Assembly: GCF_043945595.1 (NCBI RefSeq)
Contig: NZ_JBIFNP010000002.1
Span: 434,001-498,000 of the forward strand
From: Paenibacillus_S sp043945595
GTDB taxonomy: Bacteria > Bacillota > Bacilli > Paenibacillales > NBRC-103111
Length of the DNA stretch: 64,000 bases
Reading direction: 5' to 3'
Position numbers and translations under genes: made by a program. Below are positions 1 through 8,865 of this stretch, piece after piece (position 1 is the first letter of the stretch; every line of letters begins with the position of its first letter). Under the pieces are notes generated by a model. It did not search any database. It was not told the DNA's origin and saw only the letters and a list, made by a program, of their open reading frames with translations.

Positions 1-699
1 GACGATCTCGCTCGGCCCGGCAATGCTGTCGATGTCGACAGCGCCGAACACGTAGCGCTTAGCCAGCGCCACGTAAATATTGCCGGGCCCTACGATCTTG
101 TCCGCGGCGGCGATGCTCTCCGTGCCGTAAGCAAGAGCCGCAACAGCCTGCGCTCCGCCGACGCGGTAAATTTCGCGCACACCGGCTTCCGAGGCCGCTA
201 CCAGGATGTGCGGGTCAATGCCTTCGGTGCCCGCCGTAGACGGCGGCGTCACCATGACGATCTCGGGCACGCCGGCCACCTGGGCCGGGATCGCATTCAT
301 CAGGACGGAAGAAGGATAAGCCGCCTTCCCGCCCGGCACGTACAAGCCGACCCGGCGCAGCGGCCGGATCACCTGGCCCAGGATGCTGCCGTCCGGCTGC
401 AGATCCATCCAGGACGTGCGCTTCTGCTTCTCATGGAAGCGGCGCACGTTGTCCGCCGCCTCGCGGATCGCGGCAAGGAAGCTGTCGTCCACCTGCGAAT
501 AGGCGGCCTTGATCTCCGCTTCGCTGACGCGCAGCTCGTCGACGGTCACTCCGTCGAATTCCCGGGCAAAGCGCTTAAGCGCCCCGTCGCCTTCGCGGCG
601 CACGGCTTCAATGATGCCCTTCACCCTTTCGTTCTGCTCAGGAGAGCCGTACTCCACCTCGCGCTTGAGCGCAAACTCGTTAGCCGGCATGATTTTCAT
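1..699 (-). CDS. hisD: Histidinol dehydrogenase HisD, 3' end cut by window edge
   Basis: HisD catalyses the last two steps of histidine synthesis, oxidising L-histidinol to L-histidine with NAD and a bound zinc. Reading leftward from 699, the open frame runs 233 codons off the window edge without a stop, roughly the N-terminal half of a protein usually near 430 residues. Recognisable family blocks are VGLYVPGGKAAYPSS, VGGAQAVAALAYGT and VGPGNIYVALAK, and the frame is cut just after IAGPSE. The ATG at 699 follows an AAGGAGG site by eight bases; a second ATG three codons in is less well placed. It lies downstream of hisZ and hisG on the same strand, so the three form one operon. Identity is secure; only the C-terminal half is unseen. 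Confidence 0.95.
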   Translation of the reverse strand, partial: MKIMPANEFALKREVEYGSPEQNERVKGIIEAVRREGDGALKRFAREFDGVTVDELRVSEAEIKAAYSQVDDSFLAAIREAADNVRRFHEKQKRTSWMDLQPDGSILGQVIRPLRRVGLYVPGGKAAYPSSVLMNAIPAQVAGVPEIVMVTPPSTAGTEGIDPHILVAASEAGVREIYRVGGAQAVAALAYGTESIAAADKIVGPGNIYVALAKRYVFGAVDIDSIAGPSEIV

Positions 700-788
700 C
701 CCGCATTCCTCCTTCAACCATTCAACCAAGTAGGGATCAGCCCTATCGGTTCGTTTCATCTATACATCACGAATTGCAAAACATCTAT

Positions 789-1424
789 TTATTTCGCAGC
801 TCCTGCCATCATCAGCTGGAGCTTGTCGCACAACGCCTGGATCGTCTCGTTCTTCATCCGGTAGCTGACGCGATTGGCAATCAGCCGGCTTGTAATCGCA
901 AAAATTTGCTCCTGCTCTACCAGACCGTTCTCGCGCAGCGTTTGCCCGGTTTCCACCATATCGACGATCCGATCGGCCAAGCCGATCAGCGGAGCCAGCT
1001 CAATCGAGCCGTTCAGCTTGATAACCTCCACCTGCTGGCCTCTTTCGCGGAAATATTGGGAAGCGACGTTCGGATATTTGGTCGCAACACGCGGGTTCAG
1101 AACCGGCTCCCAATCCGGCAGTCCGATGACCGACATGCGGCAGCGGGCGATGCCCAGATCGAGCAGCTCATACACGTCGCGGTTTTCCTCCATCAGCACG
1201 TCTTTACCTACGACGCCGATATCGGCTACCCCGTATTCCACATAGGTAGGCACGTCGACGGGCTTGGCCATGATGAACTCCATATTCGCTTCCGGCACCG
1301 GGATAATCAGCTTGCGGGAATCGTCCATCTCTTCCGGAATCGGGAGTCCCGCTTCGCGAAACAGCTTGGAGGCCTGCTTATAGATCCGCCCTTTGGGCAT
1401 TGCCACTTTCAATACATCCTGCAT
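789..1424 (-). CDS. hisG: ATP phosphoribosyltransferase catalytic subunit HisG (short form)
   Basis: HisG performs the first committed step of histidine synthesis, joining ATP and PRPP to give phosphoribosyl-ATP. At 211 residues this is the short form, which lacks the C-terminal regulatory domain and works as a hetero-octamer with HisZ, encoded immediately upstream. The family signature VETGQTLRENGL is present near residue 155, and the N-terminus (LKVAMPKGRIYKQA) is typical. HisZ ends at 1439, only 14 bases before this start, and hisD follows 90 bases after the stop, so co-transcription is expected. Feedback inhibition by histidine in such systems acts through HisZ (known for the family). No oddities seen. 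Confidence 0.95.
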   Translation of the reverse strand: MQDVLKVAMPKGRIYKQASKLFREAGLPIPEEMDDSRKLIIPVPEANMEFIMAKPVDVPTYVEYGVADIGVVGKDVLMEENRDVYELLDLGIARCRMSVIGLPDWEPVLNPRVATKYPNVASQYFRERGQQVEVIKLNGSIELAPLIGLADRIVDMVETGQTLRENGLVEQEQIFAITSRLIANRVSYRMKNETIQALCDKLQLMMAGAAK

Positions 1425-1438
1425 GCTTCACGCCTCCT

Positions 1439-2632
1439 TTATCCTAATTGTATGATGTCCTTGTACGTCACGCCGTTCACACGGAACGACGCATCGCCCG
1501 AACGGACAGCCTCTATTTTACCATCCGGCGTCAACCGCGTCTCTACCATCACGCCTTCACCGGAACGCAGCTCCTTCGCCTTGGCGAAGGCTTCCGCTCT
1601 GCTTGCTGCCGTATAAGTAATCAACAGACGCTCCGGCGCCTGGGTCGGCTGCTTGCTGACCACCTCGAGAATCCGGTTCGTCTTCAAAGCAAAGCCGGTA
1701 GCCGGGGCCGGGCGGCCGAACTGCGTCAGCAGGTTGTCGTACCTTCCTCCGCTGCACACCGGGAAGCCCAGGTCCGCTGCGTAGCCTTCGAACGTCATCC
1801 CCGTATAATACGAAAAGTCACCGATCATCGTTAAGTCGATCAGCACATGCTCGCTGACACCGTAAGCCTTCAGCACGTCCCATACCTCGCACAAATGCGT
1901 GATCGACTGCTGGGCCGTCGGGTCCTTGGTCACCTGCTTCGCCTGATCGCAGATCTCTTGTCCTCCGCGGAGTCTTAAGATGCCTTCAAGCTCCTTTTGA
2001 ACCTCCGGCGCCAAATCAAGCGAACGAATCGTGTCCCGGTAGCCGACATAATCGCGGTTCAACAAGCACTCCTTCAGCGCTTGCTGCGCTTCCGAGCGGT
2101 TATTCAGCGTTTCATCGAACAATCCGGTCAAGAAGCCTACGTGGCCGAGCGCAATCTTGAATTCCTTCACTCCGGCCGCCTGCAGGCTGGCGATCGCAAG
2201 GGCAATCACTTCAGCGTCCGATTCCGAGGAAGCATCGCCGACCAGCTCAACGCCGGTTTGGAAAAATTCCGCGTCCCGGCCCGCCTCCGCTTCAAAAGCA
2301 CGGAAAACGTTCGCGTGATAAGACAGCCGGATAGGAAACGCCTCTTCCTTCAATAAAGATGCCACTACGCGGGCGATCGGCGCCGTAATATCCGAGCGCA
2401 TGACCAGCGTGGTGCCGTTGCGGTCGAGCAGCTTGAACAGCTTGCGGTCCTCGGTGGAGCTAGCCACACCGACCGTATCGTAAAATTCCAACGTCGGAGT
2501 CATAATTTCACGGTACCCCCACCGTTCCATACATTGCAGTACGTTCGTTTCAATGGTACGTAATTTGGCTACCGCCTCGGGAAGGTAATCCTTGACACCG
2601 GTCGGCTTTTCAAACACTTTCGGTTTCGACAC
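1439..2632 (-). CDS. hisZ: ATP phosphoribosyltransferase regulatory subunit HisZ
   Basis: HisZ is a histidyl-tRNA synthetase paralogue that cannot charge tRNA but activates short-form HisG and carries histidine feedback control. The protein of about 397 residues shows the class II synthetase-like core: PTLEFYD near residue 50, MRSDITAPIARV near 80, VFRAFEAEAGRDAEFFQTG near 110 and GRYDNLLTQFGRPAPATGFAL near 300. Two starts are possible: TTG at 2635 or GTG at 2632. The GTGAGG ribosome site leaves only one base before TTG but four before GTG, so GTG at 2632 is preferred. It is the first gene of hisZ-hisG-hisD and has a good promoter upstream. The adjacent short HisG makes HisZ rather than a true HisS the secure call. 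Confidence 0.93.
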   Translation of the reverse strand: MSKPKVFEKPTGVKDYLPEAVAKLRTIETNVLQCMERWGYREIMTPTLEFYDTVGVASSTEDRKLFKLLDRNGTTLVMRSDITAPIARVVASLLKEEAFPIRLSYHANVFRAFEAEAGRDAEFFQTGVELVGDASSESDAEVIALAIASLQAAGVKEFKIALGHVGFLTGLFDETLNNRSEAQQALKECLLNRDYVGYRDTIRSLDLAPEVQKELEGILRLRGGQEICDQAKQVTKDPTAQQSITHLCEVWDVLKAYGVSEHVLIDLTMIGDFSYYTGMTFEGYAADLGFPVCSGGRYDNLLTQFGRPAPATGFALKTNRILEVVSKQPTQAPERLLITYTAASRAEAFAKAKELRSGEGVMVETRLTPDGKIEAVRSGDASFRVNGVTYKDIIQLG

Positions 2633-2730
2633 CAATCCTCACCGCCTATATAAACATAAATGTTATTCACTGTATTTGCTTTAGTTCGCTAATATGCTAC
2701 CATGCTAACAAATTAAAGAATGTATTCGTA

Positions 2731-2759
2731 AGTTTATCATCGAAACCCGTTTCCGTCAA
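2731..2759 (-). promoter_or_regulatory. SigA-type promoter of the his operon
   Basis: On the minus strand TTGACG (2754-2759) and TAAACT (2731-2736) are separated by 17 bases, close to the housekeeping consensus. The transcript would have a leader of roughly 90 bases before hisZ. I see no convincing T-box or other riboswitch in that short leader. Confidence 0.7.
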
Positions 2760-2884
2760 CAAGGTTCCGGCTATTCCGGCCATGGTTTTCACGCATTTTC
2801 ACAGCATCCGGATATCTCATAAATTAAAACGAAACATGGCATACTGAACCCGTGCTTCCATTATGCCGGAAGGGAGAGTCTGTC

Positions 2885-4183
2885 TTGGGCGTTCATCTGA
2901 TTCCCATTAAAGCCGCTATGATTACTTTCCCCTTAATCGCCGCCCTGCTGACCATTCCTTTCCTAATCTATAACTATCACCGGTACGGCTATATCAACAA
3001 ATTTAGAGTACTGCTCACCTACTCGTTCGCCTTGTTCATGCTGACCGCTTTTTATCTTGTCATTCTCCCTCTTCCGGAGACAAGAAATACGTGTTCAGGC
3101 ATTGCGCCGGGAACAAAGTATTATACACTGGAGCCGTTTACCTTTGTCAGAGATTTTCTGAAAGAAACGCAGGTCGTCGGGTCCGATCCCGCCACCTATC
3201 TGCGGGCCGTGCATGAAAGAGCTTTTCAGCAGACCGTATTTAACTTCATTCTCCTGCTTCCGCTGGGTGTCTACATCCGGTATTATTTCAGACAAAAGTG
3301 GTACGCCGCGCTGGCCGCCGGCCTGCTTGTGTCGCTCTTTTTCGAATGGACTCAGCTGACCGGCCTGTACGGTATTTATGCCTGTCCTTACCGGATTTTC
3401 GACGCGGATGATCTGCTGTTGAATACCTGCGGAGCCGTTGCGGGATTTTTTCTTGCGCCCGTCCTGTTATTTCTCTTCCCGCCGAAGGAACAGCTCGATC
3501 ATCACTTTGACTGGGAGACCCAGCCTGTAGGTTATATTCACCGGATGCTGGCGTTTGTCCTGGATTGGAGCCTGGTCGCCGCGGGGACCCGATTGGCTGT
3601 CACTCTTCAGCATATCCGGCTGGACAGCGTAAAAGGGCTGCTTCAGTTCCCGTTGACGACACTCGCCGTATTTGCGGCTTATTTTATCGCACTGCCCTAT
3701 GTGACCAACGGGCGCACCTTCGGACTGTGGCTGCTTCGCCTCCGCATCGCCGGCATCGGGCCTCGTCTTAGCCTGAAGGCCATCACGCTGCGCAGCAGCT
3801 CGTTGTTTTTCGGCTACGGCGGCATCAGCTTCATCTTCCTCAGCAGCGCTTCGGCGAGCACCTCCCCGCAGCGGTATGTGCTGATTGCCTGGACCGTATG
3901 CTTCGCAGCGATTCAGCTCGTCTTTGCCGCTCATTTTGTATGGATGATTCTGCGGCGGAAACGGCTGTTCTTCTACGAATTGTTAAGTGAGACTCACATC
4001 GAACGCATCAGTATACCCAAGCCCAGACTTGAGCCGGGCGACAAAAAGACTGACCTAGCGCGTCTTACGACTGCACCCGGGCCCTCCACTAAAGCATCCG
4101 TGCTAACTGCCGTTCTCGTATCGTCACGAATAACGCGAAGCGGATTGCCCGCCACAAAGCTGTACGGCGCCACGTCCTTATGA
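2885..4183 (+). CDS. VanZ-like / RDD-domain integral membrane protein
   Basis: Function not established. The protein has a VanZ-like N-terminal half with hydrophobic segments at about residues 10-30, 45-65, 120-140 and 150-170, containing the family-like stretch LFFEWTQLTGLYG followed by DADDLLLNTCGA. An RDD-like half follows, with further membrane segments. VanZ relatives are linked to glycopeptide resistance, but most paralogues have no known role. The TTG start at 2885 is chosen because AAGGGAG lies eight bases upstream; the longer frame from 2852 has no ribosome site. The last 65 or so codons overlap the convergent acyltransferase by 190 bases and look unlike membrane protein sequence (KPRLEPGDKKTDL), so the true end may be near 4000. 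Confidence 0.75.
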   Translation: MGVHLIPIKAAMITFPLIAALLTIPFLIYNYHRYGYINKFRVLLTYSFALFMLTAFYLVILPLPETRNTCSGIAPGTKYYTLEPFTFVRDFLKETQVVGSDPATYLRAVHERAFQQTVFNFILLLPLGVYIRYYFRQKWYAALAAGLLVSLFFEWTQLTGLYGIYACPYRIFDADDLLLNTCGAVAGFFLAPVLLFLFPPKEQLDHHFDWETQPVGYIHRMLAFVLDWSLVAAGTRLAVTLQHIRLDSVKGLLQFPLTTLAVFAAYFIALPYVTNGRTFGLWLLRLRIAGIGPRLSLKAITLRSSSLFFGYGGISFIFLSSASASTSPQRYVLIAWTVCFAAIQLVFAAHFVWMILRRKRLFFYELLSETHIERISIPKPRLEPGDKKTDLARLTTAPGPSTKASVLTAVLVSSRITRSGLPATKLYGATSL

Positions 4184-4599
4184 ACGACCGAACCGGCTCC
4201 GATCACCGCGTGATCGCCTATCGTCACACCGGGCAGTATCGTCGTATTCGCTCCGATCATGACATGCGAACCGATACGAACCGTACCGATGCGGTATTCC
4301 TTAATCAAATATTCATGGGTCAGAATCGTCGTATTGTACCCGATGATGCAGTTATCCCCTACCTCAATGCGTTCCGGGAAAAAGACGTCCACCATGACCA
4401 TTAACGCGAAGGAGGCCTGTTCCCCCACCTTCATCCCCAGAATCCGCCGGTAAATCCACCGCTTGAACGGCAGCGAAGGAGCGTACCTGGATATTTGGAT
4501 AAAAATAAAATTACGCACCGCTTTCCAGCGGCTGACGGTCCGGTACACCTGCCAAAGCGAGTTCGGCCCCTCTACCGGAAACCTATCTGTGTTTCTCAA
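3994..4599 (-). CDS. Hexapeptide-repeat acyltransferase (YvoF-like)
   Basis: Predicted O-acetyltransferase of the left-handed beta-helix class that uses acetyl-CoA. The central part shows the hexapeptide pattern: VGDNCIIG, RIGSHVMIGANTTILPGVTIG and HAVIGAGSVVHKDV, ending with FVAGNPLRVI. The start is a TTG at 4599 preceded by AGAGGGGA at good distance. It is the fourth gene of hprK-lgt-ppaX-acyltransferase, the same order as B. subtilis hprK-lgt-ppaX-yvoF. After NPLRVIRDD about 40 residues have no family character, and these codons overlap the convergent VanZ-like gene by 190 bases. The extension may be real or may come from a base error near the 3' end. The acceptor substrate is unknown. Confidence 0.85.
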   Translation of the reverse strand: MRNTDRFPVEGPNSLWQVYRTVSRWKAVRNFIFIQISRYAPSLPFKRWIYRRILGMKVGEQASFALMVMVDVFFPERIEVGDNCIIGYNTTILTHEYLIKEYRIGTVRIGSHVMIGANTTILPGVTIGDHAVIGAGSVVHKDVAPYSFVAGNPLRVIRDDTRTAVSTDALVEGPGAVVRRARSVFLSPGSSLGLGILMRSM

Positions 4600-4700
4600 C
4601 AGGAATCCCCTCTGTTCTTAAAGCTTGCCGCTGAAGTCCGGCAAAAGACCGGATGATCCTCGCCTTCAGCCTGTCCATCGCCCGTTAGCGGAGCTTGATG

Positions 4701-5345
4701 CTAGCCTTGGAGACCGACAAGCGGAAGAACCTCCCGGATATCGTCGATGATATACGTTGGCTTATAGCTTTTTAAATACTCGATCCCCTTCATCGACCAG
4801 GCAACTCCCGCCGACTGCACGCCGGCATTATGCGCCGCCTCAATATCATAATGGCTGTCGCCAACCATCAGCGTATGCTCCGCGCTGGAGCCCAATGCCT
4901 GCATCGCTTTACGGATTCCTTCCGGATCCGGCTTGGCTTTCTGCACGTCATCGACGGAAACGATCGTTTGGAAAAAGTCGGAGAGACCGCACAGCTTCAG
5001 CCCCATAAGCGAGGTCATCCGGACCTTGCTTGTGACAATACCCAATTTAATGCCTGCGGTATGAAGCTGAGCTATCGTCTCTCTAACGCCCGGAAATTCG
5101 GTCACCAGCTCGTCATGTCTGCCGACGTTGAACGCGCGGTATTTTTGCACCAAATCCTCAACCTCGGTTCTTCCCGTAAAATACTGCATCTGCTCCACCA
5201 ACGGGCGTCCCATATTCGGGATAATGTGCTCGCGGGTCACAGGCTCCTGCGTGACGCCTTCAAAAGTATGCAAGAACGATTGAATAATCAGCTCGTTCGT
5301 ATCAATAATGGTTCCATCCAGGTCAAACAATACCGTATCGATCAT
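4701..5345 (-). CDS. ppaX: Pyrophosphatase PpaX (HAD superfamily)
   Basis: PpaX hydrolyses the pyrophosphate released when HPr kinase/phosphorylase removes phosphate from P-Ser-HPr, pulling the reaction toward dephosphorylation. The HAD motifs are all visible: FDLDGTIIDT with the nucleophile and acid/base aspartates at residues 9 and 11, VTSK in motif II, the motif III lysine in KAKPDPEG, and MVGDSHYDIEAA in motif IV. The ATG at 5345 follows an AAAGGAG site; the longer frame from 5396 lacks one and adds 17 unrelated residues. The length of 214 residues matches the B. subtilis enzyme (about 216). It sits in the hprK-lgt-ppaX cluster, which supports this name over generic phosphoglycolate phosphatase. 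Confidence 0.92.
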   Translation of the reverse strand: MIDTVLFDLDGTIIDTNELIIQSFLHTFEGVTQEPVTREHIIPNMGRPLVEQMQYFTGRTEVEDLVQKYRAFNVGRHDELVTEFPGVRETIAQLHTAGIKLGIVTSKVRMTSLMGLKLCGLSDFFQTIVSVDDVQKAKPDPEGIRKAMQALGSSAEHTLMVGDSHYDIEAAHNAGVQSAGVAWSMKGIEYLKSYKPTYIIDDIREVLPLVGLQG

Positions 5346-5414
5346 GCTGCTCCTGCTCCTTTGTGTTTCATCTCTAGCTTGCTTGTTACGGCACATGTGC
5401 GCTGATTGAGCGGA

Positions 5415-6446
5415 TTATCCTTGTTCTCCCGGCTTGCCTACGATATCCTTCGCAGCCTGCTCATCCGACTCCCTTGCGTGAATGCTGTCCTGCGCGGAAA
5501 AATCTTCTGTAGTCTCGGCATGGTTTCCTCCGGCTCCCTGCAGCGGCTCGACCGGATCTGCGTAGCGGACCGAAGCCAGCCCGGTCTTCCTCCGGTAGAT
5601 GATGAACGCAATAGCGAAAATGACAATAAGCACAGCCAGCAGCTGGGATATGCGCACATTGCCGCCATACGTCATAAATCCTTGCTCGAAACCGAACCAG
5701 GTCATTGGGGACCACAGCCCGTTCATCAGACCCGCCAGCCAGGCAGGGCCTGTAAAGTCCAGACTGTCCGTTCTCAACGCCTCAACGAAGAACCGGCCGA
5801 TCGAATACCATATGAAGTAGCTCATGAACAGCTCGCCTGCGCGCAGGAACGGCCTGCGTCGCAGCCAGAACAGCAGGAGCAAGCCTGCAATGTTCCATAA
5901 CGATTCGTACAGGAAGGTCGGATGATAGTACTGGCCTTCGATGTACATCTGGTTCACGATGAAGTCGGGCAGGTGCAGCCCGCTGCGCAAAAACGTTTCG
6001 CTTACCGGCCCGCCGTGCGCTTCCTGGTTCATAAAGTTGCCCCAACGGCCGATCGCTTGTCCTACAATAAGGCCCGGCGCGCAAAAATCCGCAATCCGCC
6101 AGAAGGAGTAGCCTTTGCGGCGGACATAAATGACCGCGGCAATGATGGCGCCGATCAGCGCCCCGTAGATGGCAATGCCCCCGTGCCAAACCTTGTAAAT
6201 TTCCGATAAGTTATCCTTATAATCTTCCCATTTGAACGCGACATAGTAGATCCTTGCGCCGATAATCGCCGACGGCACGCCCAGCAGGACCAGATCCATA
6301 AAGAAATCGGGATTCATCCCGAACCGTTTGCCCTCCTGAATGGCAAGCATCAGGCCGACCAGCGCCGCGGTTCCCAGAATAATCCCGTACCAGTGCACTT
6401 GCAGCGGACCTATTGCAAAAGCGATCGGATTAATTGCGAGTAGCAT
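5415..6446 (-). CDS. lgt: Prolipoprotein diacylglyceryl transferase Lgt
   Basis: Lgt transfers diacylglycerol from phosphatidylglycerol to the lipobox cysteine of prolipoproteins in the cytoplasmic membrane. About seven hydrophobic segments are seen, with the Lgt signature GRWGNFMNQEAHG near residue 135 and the essential HGG (WHGGIAIYGALIG). The ATG at 6446 follows GAGGGGG and begins MLLAINPIAF, as in homologues; the frame opens five codons earlier. A hydrophilic tail of about 55 residues after the last membrane helix is longer than in many Bacillus Lgt proteins and looks disordered. The stop is about 70 bases from the ppaX start and the hprK stop is 24 bases upstream, consistent with one operon. 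Confidence 0.95.
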   Translation of the reverse strand: MLLAINPIAFAIGPLQVHWYGIILGTAALVGLMLAIQEGKRFGMNPDFFMDLVLLGVPSAIIGARIYYVAFKWEDYKDNLSEIYKVWHGGIAIYGALIGAIIAAVIYVRRKGYSFWRIADFCAPGLIVGQAIGRWGNFMNQEAHGGPVSETFLRSGLHLPDFIVNQMYIEGQYYHPTFLYESLWNIAGLLLLFWLRRRPFLRAGELFMSYFIWYSIGRFFVEALRTDSLDFTGPAWLAGLMNGLWSPMTWFGFEQGFMTYGGNVRISQLLAVLIVIFAIAFIIYRRKTGLASVRYADPVEPLQGAGGNHAETTEDFSAQDSIHARESDEQAAKDIVGKPGEQG

Positions 6447-6470
6447 GTCCTTCCCCCTCAAACTTCTTCA

Positions 6471-7412
6471 TTATTCGGTATCGTCCATGTCCTCGGACAA
6501 CGATTCCGTCAGCTTGTTGGTAAACTGCAGGGCGGCATTATAGCCCATCCGCTTCAAGCGGTAGTTCATCGCCGCCACCTCGATAATGACCGCCAGGTTC
6601 CGTCCGGGACGTACGGGAATCGTGACGAGCGGAATATCGGTATCGATAATGCGCGTAGTCTCTTCATCCAGGCCCAGCCGGTCGTACTGCTTATCCTGCT
6701 GCCAGGTTTCCAGCTTGACGACCACGGAAATTTTCTTAACGTTGCGCACCGCTCCGGCACCGAACAGGGTCATCACATTAATGATACCGACCCCGCGGAT
6801 TTCGAGCAGATGACGGATCAATTCAGGCGCGTTCCCGTTCAGCACGTGATCGGCCGTCTGCCGGATCTCCACCGCATCGTCGGCAATAAGCCGGTGTCCG
6901 CGCTTGACCAGCTCCAGCGCCGTTTCGCTTTTACCAATTCCGCTGCTGCCCGAAATAAGCATCCCGATACCGTATACATCCACGAGTACGCCATGAATCG
7001 TTGTGCTTGGGGCCAGCTTATTCTCCAGGAAGCCGGTAATCCGGCTCGCCAAAATCGTCGTGGAAATCGGCGTCCGCAAAACGGGAATATTGCGTTCGTT
7101 CGCCGCTGCAAGCAGCTCAATCGGCACATCCAGCCCGCGGCTGATTAATATGCAGGGCGTCTCTTCGGGGGCGCAAAGCCGGGTCATGCGGTCCATCCGC
7201 TCGGAAGACGAGAGGCCGTCGAAAAAGGTCAGCTCCGTTTTTCCCAAAATCTGCACCCGCTCGGTCGGATGAAATTCGTAGTAGCCTGCCATTTCCAGAC
7301 CGGGACGATACAAATCGGCTACAGTGATCGGGCGCTTCAGCCCGCTCTCGCCGCAAATGACTTCCAAATGAAATTCCGCTACCAAATCTGACACTTTTAC
7401 TTTTTTGGGCAT
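6471..7412 (-). CDS. hprK: HPr kinase/phosphorylase HprK
   Basis: HprK phosphorylates HPr on Ser46 using ATP or pyrophosphate and reverses the reaction with inorganic phosphate, setting carbon catabolite repression in Bacillota. The 313-residue protein carries the Walker A loop GSSGIGKS at residues 155-162, the preceding catalytic-region HGVLVDVYG from residue 140, and the family signature EIRGVGIINV near residue 205. The ATG at 7412 (MPKKVKVSD) follows an AAAGGAG site; 23 extra upstream codons in the open frame lack one. It leads the hprK-lgt-ppaX-acyltransferase operon, and the pyrophosphate-linked PpaX two genes downstream fits its phosphorylase activity. Confidence 0.96.
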   Translation of the reverse strand: MPKKVKVSDLVAEFHLEVICGESGLKRPITVADLYRPGLEMAGYYEFHPTERVQILGKTELTFFDGLSSSERMDRMTRLCAPEETPCILISRGLDVPIELLAAANERNIPVLRTPISTTILASRITGFLENKLAPSTTIHGVLVDVYGIGMLISGSSGIGKSETALELVKRGHRLIADDAVEIRQTADHVLNGNAPELIRHLLEIRGVGIINVMTLFGAGAVRNVKKISVVVKLETWQQDKQYDRLGLDEETTRIIDTDIPLVTIPVRPGRNLAVIIEVAAMNYRLKRMGYNAALQFTNKLTESLSEDMDDTE

Positions 7413-7473
7413 TGTCGTTCCGTCTCCTTTTGTTTTCCCAATATCCCCATCGTATAAAAAATACAAGGATAAA

Positions 7474-8379
7474 TCAACCAACCGGCGGGACTTCCGTACC
7501 CGCTGTCTTCAGTTTCTGTAAAAACATGATCAATGCCATCGTCTTCACCGCTTCTCGGCTCCGCACAATCGAGAACGTCCTAGCCTCTTGGCGGCGATTC
7601 AGCCGAATTTCCGCCAGCTCGCCGGACGCCAGCTCTTTGCGAACGACCCAGCGGGACAGCACGGCAATGCCAAGTCCGGCGATGACCGCCTCTTTGACCC
7701 CCTGGCTGCTGCCAAAGACAAACGTCCGCTTGGCGCTAAGGCCCAAATGCTGCAGCAGCCGGTCGCTGTATTCCCTTGTTCCCGAGCCGCCTTCCCGCAT
7801 GATCCACACTTGATCCTGAAGGCTGTCAGCCGTCGCCGGTCGTTTGGATTTAGCCAGCGGATGCCCGATTGGCGCCACGATCGCCATTTCATCCTTCATA
7901 AAAGACTCCACGTACACATCCGTGAACGGAACCTGCCCCTCCACCAGCCCGATATCGAGCTCATGCGCCCGGACGCCGCGCAGCATCTCCTCGGTGTTGC
8001 CGATCTGCACTTGTACATCCACCAGCGGATACTGGTCTACATATTCAGCCAACAGCCGGGGCAGCACATACTCGCCGATCGTGAAGCTGGCGCCGACATG
8101 CAGCGTTCCGGTCACGACCTGCTGCAGCTGCTGGATGCCCTGCTTCGCTTCCTCGTAGCAGGCCAGTATTTGCTTCGCCTGCTTATACAGCAGCGCTCCC
8201 GCTTCCGTGAGCTTCACCTGCTTCGAAGATCGGTGCAGCAGCTTCGCGCCGAATTCATTCTCGAGATTACGGATATGCGAGCTGACCCCCGGCTGGGACA
8301 AATGCAGCGCTTCCGCGGCTCTGGAGAAATGCTGCTGCTCCGCAACGGTAACAAATACCTTTAAATGCTCAACACTCAT
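7474..8379 (-). CDS. LysR-family transcriptional regulator (CysL/YeiE-like)
   Basis: Predicted DNA-binding regulator of about 301 residues with an N-terminal winged helix-turn-helix (HFSRAAEALHLSQPGVSSHIRNLE, split here as residues 17-40) and a C-terminal effector-binding domain. The ATG at 8379 gives the normal LysR start (MSVEHLKVFVTVAEQ); the open frame extends 19 codons further without family similarity. It is transcribed away from a YeiH-type transporter gene at 8866, the arrangement of E. coli yeiE-yeiH, and resembles the CysL subgroup linked to sulfur metabolism. By analogy it probably controls that transporter and itself. The effector is not predictable from sequence. Confidence 0.85.
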   Translation of the reverse strand: MSVEHLKVFVTVAEQQHFSRAAEALHLSQPGVSSHIRNLENEFGAKLLHRSSKQVKLTEAGALLYKQAKQILACYEEAKQGIQQLQQVVTGTLHVGASFTIGEYVLPRLLAEYVDQYPLVDVQVQIGNTEEMLRGVRAHELDIGLVEGQVPFTDVYVESFMKDEMAIVAPIGHPLAKSKRPATADSLQDQVWIMREGGSGTREYSDRLLQHLGLSAKRTFVFGSSQGVKEAVIAGLGIAVLSRWVVRKELASGELAEIRLNRRQEARTFSIVRSREAVKTMALIMFLQKLKTAGTEVPPVG

Positions 8380-8865
8380 GCCGTCTTCCTCCCCCCTTGC
8401 GAGTCCTGCCCTGCCTGCTGTCCTGCCATTAAGCAAAATAAGAAGTCTGCGGGCTGCTCCCTGTCATTCAGGCCAAGCACTCCCTCGCCCCAGCTTAGGC
8501 GGCGAAGCCTCCATCCAATCGGCCTGTTGTCCCCCGGATTTATTCATGTCCTGCCGATTATACCATTTTCGCGGTTACAATCCGGAGATTGGGAGGGAAT
8601 TGCTGCGTTTTCTCAGGACAGTCTGTTAGTTCGGCCACCTTCATGCGATGCCGGGACACGCACTCGGGACTCGCTTGTTGGGATTTCGCTCTTTTACTAG
8701 TTCACCCGACCGGAAAAAATTCGCCCAATCATTCGTTTTTGTTATGCTCACCATTGCGTATTCGTATTTCCCCTCGCCGCAGCCGAGCCATTATAGTAAA
8801 GCTAACCGCTGATGCACTGATATCGAAATCAGCCTAACCACAACCTGACCACAGGAGTGATTACT
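8380..8865. promoter_or_regulatory. Divergent intergenic region between LysR regulator and YeiH-type gene
   Basis: This 486-base stretch has no convincing gene: its open frames lack ribosome sites and family similarity. It must contain the start sites for both flanking genes. The only promoter element I can point to is TATAGT at 8792-8797 on the plus strand, with no good -35 at the right distance, as expected for a LysR-activated promoter. I could not single out a LysR operator. Confidence 0.4.

Noticed and set aside
2636..2730. T-box or other riboswitch in the his leader
   Set aside because: The leader is only about 90 bases and lacks a recognisable T-box sequence or terminator/antiterminator pair.
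8207..8700. Plus-strand frames running from the LysR gene into the intergenic gap
   Set aside because: Mostly antisense to the LysR gene, no ribosome site, no family features.
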